8,722 nucleotides of DNA from an uncultured Eubacteriales bacterium (lineage in GTDB: Bacteria > Bacillota_A > Clostridia > Lachnospirales > Lachnospiraceae). Position numbers and translations under genes: made by a program. The notes below the pieces were generated by a model, which saw only the letters and a list, made by a program, of their open reading frames with translations, was not told the origin of the DNA and made no database searches. Shown piece by piece: positions 1 to 5,307 of this stretch. The stretch spans positions 1 to 8,722 of the forward strand of contig CADCPV010000202.1 of assembly GCA_902803345.1 (NCBI GenBank), given 5' to 3'. Within the stretch, counting starts at the first letter, position 1; each line of letters starts with the position of its first letter.

Positions 1-380
1 AAACTCTGATACATGTTCTTGACGCTTTCGATGACCGACGGCACCAGAAGGACGATCAGGCCTCCGACCGACACCAGGAAGATCAGGATCGTCAGAAGCA
101 CGGAAATCGTATGCTTCAGGTTTTCCTTTTTCATTTTCCGGAAAACGTGTCTTTCAAACACATTGACCAGAGGATTCAGGATATAGGCGAAAATCAGGCC
201 GATGATGACCGGCGAGAACAGGTTGTAAATGCTCTTCAGAAGACTTGTCAGCGCGGAAAAATGCGACAGCAGGATATAAAGCACAACTGCTGAGCAGGTC
301 GCGATGGTATACGCGAGCCAGGGGCGGTCCAAAGATGCCCGGAACCGGTCACGTCTTCTCTGTTTGGTTTGATTATTCAT
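1..380 (-). CDS. AI-2E family transporter, N-terminal part (cut by window edge)
   Basis: The first 126 residues of a polytopic membrane protein, with the 3' end outside the window. The start ATG at 378-380 follows an AGAGGG ribosome binding site. After a basic cytoplasmic N-terminus (QRRRDRFR, residues 7-14) come three hydrophobic segments at about residues 21-41, 51-74 and 91-118. The second contains AYILNPLVNVFE, the family's typical segment after the first hairpin, followed by a positively charged loop (RKMKKENLKH). This is the layout of the AI-2E/PerM/TqsA family. Members include a proposed AI-2 exporter (TqsA), but many others have unrelated or unknown substrates, such as sodium/proton exchange. 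The gene begins 26 bases after the luxS stop with no terminator between them, so the two are probably co-transcribed. Family membership is fairly sure; AI-2 as substrate is an inference from the neighbour. Confidence 0.85.
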   Translation of the reverse strand, partial: MNNQTKQRRRDRFRASLDRPWLAYTIATCSAVVLYILLSHFSALTSLLKSIYNLFSPVIIGLIFAYILNPLVNVFERHVFRKMKKENLKHTISVLLTILIFLVSVGGLIVLLVPSVIESVKNMYQS

Positions 381-406
381 GTTCCCTCTTTTCACCCGGG
401 ACATTC

Positions 407-874
407 TCAGTCCGGATAACGGAAGCGCCGGTTTTTCTGAAGTTCTTCCCGGTACTTCCCGATATAGTATTTTGCCATGGGCAGGCTCTGCTCTGAGAAG
501 TTCCCGCATTCCTCCGGACGCGCGCCGGGGATTTCTCCCTCATAGCCGAGGATGAAATCGCACATTGAAACAACCAGCGGATACACTTCCTCCGAAGACC
601 GGTCGCCGAACATCAGAAGGTAGCAGCCCGTCCGGCAGCCCATCGGTCCGAAATAGACGATGCTGTCCTTTTCAGCGCTGTTCCGAAGGCAGGTCGCGCC
701 GAGATGCTCGATCGTATGAAGCGCCGGCATGTCTACCACAGGTTCCCGGTTCGGCGCGGTAAGCCGCAGGTCAAAAGTGGTCACCACCGTCTCGCCCTGC
801 CGGTCTTTCCGGGATACGTACAGCCCCGGCAGAAGTTTCAGATGATTGATGGTAAAGCTTGCAATCTGTTCCAT
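407..874 (-). CDS. luxS: S-ribosylhomocysteine lyase LuxS
   Basis: A cytoplasmic metalloenzyme of the activated methyl cycle that splits S-ribosylhomocysteine into homocysteine and 4,5-dihydroxy-2,3-pentanedione, the precursor of autoinducer AI-2. The product is 155 residues, normal for the family. The metal-binding motif HTIEH supplies His53, Glu56 and His57. The catalytic cysteine lies in GPMGCRTG (Cys80), and the third metal ligand is Cys123 in EECGN, so every residue expected for activity is present. The frame is open a further 34 codons upstream, but the ATG at 872-874 is chosen because homology begins there (MEQIASFTINH) and an AAGGA ribosome binding site stands 6 bases before it. The gene follows znuB by 68 bases, which hold its own likely promoter, and is followed 26 bases later by the AI-2E-family gene. 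Confidence 0.97.
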   Translation of the reverse strand: MEQIASFTINHLKLLPGLYVSRKDRQGETVVTTFDLRLTAPNREPVVDMPALHTIEHLGATCLRNSAEKDSIVYFGPMGCRTGCYLLMFGDRSSEEVYPLVVSMCDFILGYEGEIPGARPEECGNFSEQSLPMAKYYIGKYREELQKNRRFRYPD

Positions 875-904
875 GAAAAGTCCTTCTTGTGTGTGTTGTC
901 TCTG

Positions 905-933
905 ATTATAACACGAAAACCCGCTTTCGGAAA
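905..933 (-). promoter_or_regulatory. Probable luxS promoter with extended -10
   Basis: Read on the minus strand, the znuB-luxS gap contains TGTTATAAT: an exact TATAAT -10 box at 905-910 preceded by the TGN extension (911-913). The hexamer 17 bases upstream, TTTCCG at 928-933, is a poor -35 match (3 of 6), as is common with extended -10 promoters. The predicted start near 898 would give a leader of about 24 bases ending in the luxS ribosome binding site. No Fur-box-like sequence is visible here, so luxS may be partly independent of the upstream metal operon. There is no obvious terminator between znuB and luxS, so read-through is also possible. Confidence 0.55.
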
Positions 934-942
934 CAGGAAATT

Positions 943-1869
943 TCAGGAAAGCTTTCCGGCTTTTCCGAGAAGGCACATCGCCCCGAAGCCGAAAAGCTCC
1001 ACAATCACAATCGTTGCGCCGACCGGCGTCGACAAAAGGATCGACAGCAGCACGCCGAAAAGCGCCGACAGGCCGGCGAGGATAACCGAGATGATCGTAA
1101 CCGACCGGAAGGATCTTGCGACACGCATTGCCGAAAGCGCCGGGAAAATGATCAGCGCGGACACTAAAAGCGAACCGACAAGGCTCATCGCAAGCACAAT
1201 GATCAGCGCAATCATCACCGCAATCAGCAGGTTCACGGCGGAGGCCTTTGTCCCGACTGCCTTTGCAAAACTCTCGTCAAAGGTGACCGCAAAAATCCGG
1301 TTGTAGAACAGGATGAACAGCGCTGCCGTAATCACGGAGAGAATCAGGCAGAAAATCACATCCGAAAGCCCCAGCGTCAGGATCGAAGTCGAACCGAACA
1401 GCGTCGAGCAGACATCGCCTGCAAGGTTTGCCGAGGTCGAAAACAGGCTCATCAGAAGATAACCGCCGGCAAGTGCAGAGACCGAAATCATCGCGATCGC
1501 CGCATCGCCCTTGATCTTTGTATTCTGCCCGGTCCGAAGCAAAAGCACGGCCGCAAGGACGGTCAGCGGCAGCACGACAACCATGTTGTTTGTGTTTTTC
1601 ATCAGCGCAAGGAGCCGCGACAGAAAGCCCGAGAAACCTGCAGCATTCTGCACCCCTGCGGACCGAAGAAGCGCCGTAAGCCCGAGCTGCAGGACCGACG
1701 CGACGGCAATCGCGCCGAATGCGACATGTGAAAGCCCGTCCCCGATAAAGGAAAAGCGCTTCAGCACGAGCGTCACCCCAAGAAGCGAGGCGCAGAGCGC
1801 GACCAGGATCCCGACAATCAGCGCGTAGCGGGCAAAGGGATACTGCAGATAAGTGAAGATCGTTCTCAT
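943..1869 (-). CDS. znuB: Metal ABC transporter permease (ZnuB-like, ABC-3 family)
   Basis: The membrane-spanning subunit of a zinc/manganese-type importer, 308 residues with about eight or more hydrophobic segments across its length. The conserved ABC-3 segment RFSFIGDGLSHVAFG is at residues 38-52, with later family-like stretches IKGDAAIAMISVSALAGGY (from about residue 119) and VGSLLVSALIIFPALSAM, which is where these permeases contact their ATPase and line the pore. It is some 40 residues longer than the roughly 260 of E. coli ZnuB. The extra length lies mainly in the loop between the second and third hydrophobic regions (about residues 65-97, including NAAGFSGFLSRLLALMKNTN). The start ATG at 1867-1869 follows a GGGAGGAAGG ribosome binding site, 13 bases after the ATPase gene. 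Zinc rather than manganese is inferred from the operon, not from this sequence. Confidence 0.93.
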   Translation of the reverse strand: MRTIFTYLQYPFARYALIVGILVALCASLLGVTLVLKRFSFIGDGLSHVAFGAIAVASVLQLGLTALLRSAGVQNAAGFSGFLSRLLALMKNTNNMVVVLPLTVLAAVLLLRTGQNTKIKGDAAIAMISVSALAGGYLLMSLFSTSANLAGDVCSTLFGSTSILTLGLSDVIFCLILSVITAALFILFYNRIFAVTFDESFAKAVGTKASAVNLLIAVMIALIIVLAMSLVGSLLVSALIIFPALSAMRVARSFRSVTIISVILAGLSALFGVLLSILLSTPVGATIVIVELFGFGAMCLLGKAGKLS

Positions 1870-1882
1870 CCTTCCTCCCTTC

Positions 1883-2644
1883 TCACATCGGATGCGAGAG
1901 CCGGATCGCGCTCTTTGTCTTCTCTTCCCCTAAAAGATGCGGCTTTCCGATTCTCGTCCTGTGATAGTCCTGCACGGTTCCGAAGAACAGTTCCTTTCCG
2001 ACATGCAGGATATGCGTCGCGTACTGCAGCGCGGACACAATGTCATGCGAAATCATGACAATCGTGGTTCCGTCCTTATTCAGTTCCCGGATCAGGCGGT
2101 ACATCTCCTCCTGCGCCGAAGGGTCCAGGCCTGCGACCGGCTCATCCAGAAGCAGCATCCGCCGGCTTGCGGATACGGCCCGCGCCAGCATGACGCGCTG
2201 TTTCTGCCCGCCGGAAAGCGCCGAGAAGCTCTGGTCCGCAAGGTCCGAAATTCCCATGCGTGCAAGGTTTTCCTGCACAGCCTGCTTCATTTCCCTGGTA
2301 TAGAAAAAGCGTTTCCCGAGCTGTCCCTGGAATCCCGAGAGCACAATCTCCCGGACCGAAGCCGGGAAGTCACGCTGCAGGTCGCTCTGCTGCGGCAGGT
2401 ATCCGATCATTTCGGAGCTCAGCCCGTCGCCGTAATGCACTTCTCCGCCCATCGGTTTCTGCAGGCCGAGAATGGTCCGCATCAGCGTCGATTTCCCGGC
2501 GCCGTTTTCCCCGACAATGCAGAGATAGTCGCCGTGGCGTACGGTGAAATTCAGATGGGACACGAGCGCCCTGCCCTCATATCCGAGCTGCAGATCAGAG
2601 GCATAAAGCTCCGGCTCGCGCTGTTTTTTCTGCTGTTCACTCAT
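1883..2644 (-). CDS. znuC: Metal ABC transporter ATP-binding protein (ZnuC-like)
   Basis: A cytoplasmic ATPase that drives the importer, 253 residues. It has Walker A GENGAGKST (residues 45-53), the Q-loop region GYLPQQ (81-86), the signature LSGGQKQR (143-150), Walker B MLLLDEP (163-169), the D-loop AGLDP (171-175) and the switch histidine in MISHD (His200), all intact. The frame is open further upstream and there is another ATG at 2648-2650, but AAAGGA ends directly against that ATG. It sits 6 bases before the ATG at 2642-2644, so the latter is preferred (MSEQQKKQRE). The ribosome binding site overlaps the end of the binding-protein gene, whose stop is at 2655-2657, which points to a tight operon. 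The C-terminus after about residue 225 is short and basic, with no extra regulatory domain. Confidence 0.95.
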   Translation of the reverse strand: MSEQQKKQREPELYASDLQLGYEGRALVSHLNFTVRHGDYLCIVGENGAGKSTLMRTILGLQKPMGGEVHYGDGLSSEMIGYLPQQSDLQRDFPASVREIVLSGFQGQLGKRFFYTREMKQAVQENLARMGISDLADQSFSALSGGQKQRVMLARAVSASRRMLLLDEPVAGLDPSAQEEMYRLIRELNKDGTTIVMISHDIVSALQYATHILHVGKELFFGTVQDYHRTRIGKPHLLGEEKTKSAIRLSHPM

Positions 2645-2654
2645 AATCATTCCT

Positions 2655-3671
2655 TTATCGGAGCGCTTCTTTGAGCACACCGAGATTGTCCTCCATAATG
2701 CCAAGGTAGTCTGTGCCATGGCTGATTTCGTCTGCTGTCACACTCTGAATCGAGTTCAGTACAAAGATCGGACAGTCAGGGCATTCCGCGGTCTCACAGA
2801 CCGTTTTGGCAAGCTTTTGGTCCGAGTTTTCGATCACCAGCACACAGGGAAGTGAAAGTTCGCGGAGCTTTTCAGCGAGGAACAATACGGTCTCAAAGCT
2901 TGCATCGGACTCCGCGCTGCAGCCCTGGAAAGCTGCATAATAGGAGAGGCCGTAATCATCCACAAGATAACGGAAGGGAAAACGGTCCGCAAGAAGAATG
3001 GTTTTCTGCGTACTGTTTTCTATGGCTTCCGTGTATTTTTGGTCCAGTCCGGAAAGTTTTCCGATATAGTTTTCCGCGTTCTTCCGGTAAACTGCTGCAT
3101 GCTTCTCATCAAGTTCCGCCATGATGTCCGCGATCTTCTCCACAAAAAACTGTGCGTTCCGGAGGGAAAGCCAGACATGTTCATCAAGTTCCGGTACGTC
3201 GGTTTCGCCATCCCCGGAGTCCTCTTCTTCTGCCTGCATGCCTTCCCGAAGCTCCTCTTCCTTCGCCTCGGAGCCCAGAAGATCCATCAGGCTGACGGCG
3301 CGGATATCCGGATTGACCGGGTTCTTCAAGGCGTCCCGGATCCAGAAGTCCGACTCGCCGCCGACATAAAGCAGAAGGTCGCAGGAAGTAAGCGTCACAA
3401 GATCCTGCGCCGATGGCTGGAAGGAATGCAGATCGATACCGCTGTCCGAAAGGATCCGAAGATCCGTCTTTCCGTTCGTGATCTCCCGTGCCCAGTCGTA
3501 CAGGGGGAAGGTCGCCGCAACGACGGAAAGCGTGATGTTTTCCGGGTCGGAACGCACATCAGGTTCATTGCCGCCCTGTCCGGACGAATTGGCTGTTCTG
3601 CCGCAGCCGAAAAGAAAAGCCGCAAGAAGCAGCAGCAGAAGGAACGCGGCAGTCTGTTTTTTGGCCTTCAT
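2655..3671 (-). CDS. znuA: Metal-binding lipoprotein of ABC importer (ZnuA-like)
   Basis: The extracytoplasmic substrate-binding subunit, 338 residues, anchored by lipid. Residues 1-23 are a lipoprotein signal: KAKK, a leucine-rich core, then lipobox LFGC with Cys23. The mature protein has the cluster A-1 (ZnuA/TroA) outline: ATFPLYDWA near 53-61, the first ligand His82 in LHSFQPS, the second His165 in DEHVWLS, and the LADRFPFRYLVDDYGL segment (227-242). Two departures stand out. The flexible loop before His165, histidine-rich in many zinc-binding members, is here acidic (residues 135-164). The third histidine of E. coli ZnuA corresponds to Ala228, next to Asp229. Five cysteines lie at 251-300. 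The ATG at 3669-3671 is chosen over a longer frame because it starts the signal peptide, follows GGAGG, and overlaps the regulator's TGA by four bases (ATGA), suggesting translational coupling. Confidence 0.93.
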   Translation of the reverse strand: MKAKKQTAAFLLLLLLAAFLFGCGRTANSSGQGGNEPDVRSDPENITLSVVAATFPLYDWAREITNGKTDLRILSDSGIDLHSFQPSAQDLVTLTSCDLLLYVGGESDFWIRDALKNPVNPDIRAVSLMDLLGSEAKEEELREGMQAEEEDSGDGETDVPELDEHVWLSLRNAQFFVEKIADIMAELDEKHAAVYRKNAENYIGKLSGLDQKYTEAIENSTQKTILLADRFPFRYLVDDYGLSYYAAFQGCSAESDASFETVLFLAEKLRELSLPCVLVIENSDQKLAKTVCETAECPDCPIFVLNSIQSVTADEISHGTDYLGIMEDNLGVLKEALR

Positions 3672-4096
3672 GCTCCTGCCTCCTGCTCTGCCCGGCAAGC
3701 CTCGCAGAGTCCATAGAATACCGTCCGCCGCGGATCGATCAGGAAGCCGTGCTGCTCCGTGATATGCCGCTCGAAGTCCGTGATTTCCCGGCACTGAAGA
3801 TGCAGGAGTTTTCCGCAGCTTTCACATTTCAGATGATAGCAGAGCACATCATCCGAACCGTCACCGATATATTCGAAACAGGCGCTCTCGCCCTCTCCGA
3901 GCTGGTATTTTTTGACCTGTCCCTCGGAAATCAGCCGCTCAAGCTGCCGGTACACAGTCGCGGTTCCGATCTTCTGTCCGCCGAGACGGAAATGCTCGCA
4001 GATATCTGCTGCCGTGAAATGCGTCCGCGGATTCTCCGCAAGATATGATAAGAGCTGCTCCCGCTGTTTTGTTTTATACTGACTCTTTTCAGACAT
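3668..4096 (-). CDS. zur: Fur-family metalloregulator, probably Zur
   Basis: A 142-residue DNA-binding repressor. Residues 1-80 form the winged-helix domain with the recognition helix in KIGTATVYRQLERLISEG (42-59). The C-terminal dimerisation and metal-sensing half carries HLKCESCGKLLHLQC and a second pair CEAC, giving the structural zinc site Cys91, Cys94, Cys131, Cys134, with sensing-site candidates His88, His99 and Cys102. As first gene of a ZnuABC-type operon it is expected to sense zinc and repress its own operon. Fur-family members cannot be assigned to zinc, iron or manganese from sequence alone, so Fur or Mur remains possible. The ATG at 4094-4096 follows GGAG at a 9-base spacing. A strong promoter with a Fur-box-like palindrome lies directly upstream. 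The C-terminal end overlaps the znuA start codon. Confidence 0.93.
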   Translation of the reverse strand: MSEKSQYKTKQREQLLSYLAENPRTHFTAADICEHFRLGGQKIGTATVYRQLERLISEGQVKKYQLGEGESACFEYIGDGSDDVLCYHLKCESCGKLLHLQCREITDFERHITEQHGFLIDPRRTVFYGLCEACRAEQEAGA

Positions 4097-4110
4097 GCTT
4101 CAAGTCTCCA

Positions 4111-4158
4111 AAATAAAAATCCGAATTCGAAAATGAAAATCATTTTCGAATTCGGATT
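4111..4158 (-). terminator. Possible rho-independent terminator of ldhA (same palindrome plus T-rich run)
   Basis: For transcripts coming from ldhA, the palindrome would fold as a 19-pair hairpin with a 3-base loop, followed directly by TTTTTATTTT on the minus strand (to about 4110). That is terminator geometry, although the stem is AT-rich rather than GC-rich. Transcripts started at the regulator's own promoter begin inside the palindrome and would lack most of the 5' arm, so would not be stopped by it. Function is inferred from structure only. Confidence 0.45.
4118..4158. promoter_or_regulatory. 41-base perfect palindrome with Fur-box-like core (operator of zur-znu operon)
   Basis: Two 19-base arms, AATCCGAATTCGAAAATGA (4118-4136) and its exact reverse complement (4140-4158), flank a 3-base AAA centre. 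The central 19 bases, 4129-4147, GAAAATGAAAATCATTTTC, match the classical Fur box GATAATGATAATCATTATC at 16 of 19 positions. Each arm also holds a nested 8-base palindrome CGAATTCG (4122-4129 and 4147-4154). The element begins inside the -10 hexamer of the regulator's promoter and covers the predicted start of transcription, the standard place for a repressor to block polymerase. Binding by the adjacent Fur-family protein is inferred from position and similarity to known boxes. Confidence 0.85.
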
Positions 4159-4184
4159 ATAGTACATCGACCTCTTTCTGTCAA
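4156..4184 (-). promoter_or_regulatory. Consensus sigma-A type promoter of the zur-znuACB operon
   Basis: On the minus strand, TTGACA (4179-4184) is separated by exactly 17 bases from TATAAT (4156-4161): both hexamers and the spacing match the housekeeping consensus perfectly. Transcription should start near 4149, inside the palindrome, giving a leader of about 50 bases before the ATG at 4096. The last three bases of the -10 box are the first three of the palindrome. Such a strong promoter fits an operon kept off by a repressor when metal is plentiful. The -35 box begins only 12 bases after the ldhA stop. Confidence 0.9.
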
Positions 4185-4196
4185 GTGAATTTCGCT

Positions 4197-5234
4197 TTAG
4201 AAGCACTTCTCCTTCCGGACTTTTCTGCACTGCTCAATGTTTCCGCAGTGATAGCAGAGCTCATTCTGGCAGATTCCGTCCTGGTCAAAGAAGGAGCGGA
4301 TATTCTGCGCCGTTGTTTCCGCGATGTTCTGAAGGGCTTCCTCTGTCAGGAAGGCCTGATGGGAAGTCACGATCACATTCGGAAGGGAAATCAGCCGCGA
4401 CAGAAGTTCATCGTCCAGGATATGGCCGGAACGGTCCTCAAAGAAGATATCCGCCTCCTCTTCGTAAACATCCAGGCAGGCTGCGCCGACCTTTCGTGCC
4501 CGAAGTCCCGAAAGAAGCGCCTCCGCATCGATCAGCCCGCCGCGGGAAGTGTTGAGGATCACGACACCCTTTTTCATCTTCGAGATCGCGTCCTCATTGA
4601 TCAGATGCTTCGTCTCCTCGGTCAATGGGCAATGCAGGGAAATGATGTCGCTCCGCTCGAAAAGCTCGTCGAGCGATACATATTCGATCCCGCTGTCTGC
4701 TTTCGGGAACAGGTCATAGGCGATCACATGCATCCCGAAACCTTTGCAGATATCCATGAAGATGCATCCGATTTTCCCGGTTCCGATGATGCCCGCGGTC
4801 TTCCCGTAAAGGTCAAAGCCCGTGAGGCCGTTCAGCGAGAAATTGAAGTCCCGTGTCCGGTTGTAGGCCTTGTGAATCCGCCGGATGGAAGTCAGAAGAA
4901 GCGCCGCCGTATGCTCCGCAACCGCATAGGGGGAGTACGCCGGTACATGCACCACATGGACCTTTCCGTAGGCGTGGCGGATATCCACGTTGTTGTAGCC
5001 GGCACATCGGAGCGCAATGATTTTGACGCCGTATTCGTACAGCCTGTCGATCACTGCCGCATTCACCGTGTCATTGACAAAAACACAGACCGCATCGCAG
5101 CCCCTGGAAAGCTCTGCGGTGTCTTCGGTGAGCTTCGTCTCCAGGAATTTAAACTCGATTCCGTACTGCTCGCCATACTGCTGAAACGAGGGGATGTCAT
5201 ATGTTTTTGTATCGAAAAAAGCAGTTCTGATCAT
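4197..5234 (-). CDS. ldhA: D-lactate dehydrogenase, LdhA type, with cysteine-rich tail
   Basis: A cytoplasmic enzyme reducing pyruvate to D-lactate with NADH, which regenerates NAD during fermentation. The 345-residue product follows E. coli LdhA closely throughout: ALRCAGYNNVD (74-84), VPAYSPYAVAEHT (97-109), the dinucleotide-binding loop IIGTGKIG (149-156), NTSRGGLID (228-236) and HQAFLTEEAL (292-301). The catalytic triad appears intact as Arg231, Glu260 and His292, with the substrate-side Tyr/Asn segment YNNVD also present. E. coli LdhA stops just after NELV; here NEL (324-326) is followed by 19 more residues rich in cysteine and basic residues (Cys327, 330, 336, 344; also Cys322). The start is supported by AAGGAGG 7 bases before the ATG at 5232-5234. 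It lies 73 bases after the lipoprotein gene; no convincing promoter was found in the gap. Confidence 0.94.
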   Translation of the reverse strand: MIRTAFFDTKTYDIPSFQQYGEQYGIEFKFLETKLTEDTAELSRGCDAVCVFVNDTVNAAVIDRLYEYGVKIIALRCAGYNNVDIRHAYGKVHVVHVPAYSPYAVAEHTAALLLTSIRRIHKAYNRTRDFNFSLNGLTGFDLYGKTAGIIGTGKIGCIFMDICKGFGMHVIAYDLFPKADSGIEYVSLDELFERSDIISLHCPLTEETKHLINEDAISKMKKGVVILNTSRGGLIDAEALLSGLRARKVGAACLDVYEEEADIFFEDRSGHILDDELLSRLISLPNVIVTSHQAFLTEEALQNIAETTAQNIRSFFDQDGICQNELCYHCGNIEQCRKVRKEKCF

Positions 5235-5307
5235 TTCTGTGCCTCCTTCTCCTTTAGACCGTTTTGCCTGATGTCATCCAGTTCCTCTGCGGTTTATTTC
5301 AATTGTA

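Noticed and set aside
946..957. Twelve-base palindrome GGAAAGCTTTCC at the end of znuB.
   Set aside because: It is inside codons, with no following T-run and no loop; probably chance, not a terminator.
875..976. A longer start for LuxS (34 extra codons).
   Set aside because: The extension covers the end of znuB and the luxS promoter and has no LuxS homology; the normal LuxS start has a good ribosome binding site.
1937..2674. A 245-codon plus-strand frame, and a similar 225-codon frame at 3039-3716.
   Set aside because: Both mirror znuC and znuA, whose minus-strand products carry full family motifs; the plus frames show none.
2645..2719. A longer start for the ATPase (25 extra codons).
   Set aside because: It would run into the coding part of znuA, has no ribosome binding site of its own, and homology starts after the ATG at 2642-2644, which has AAAGGA correctly spaced.
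3672..3794. A longer start for the binding protein (41 extra codons).
   Set aside because: These codons overlap the regulator gene in another frame and would place a lipoprotein signal inside the protein; the ATGA junction at 3668-3671 is better supported.
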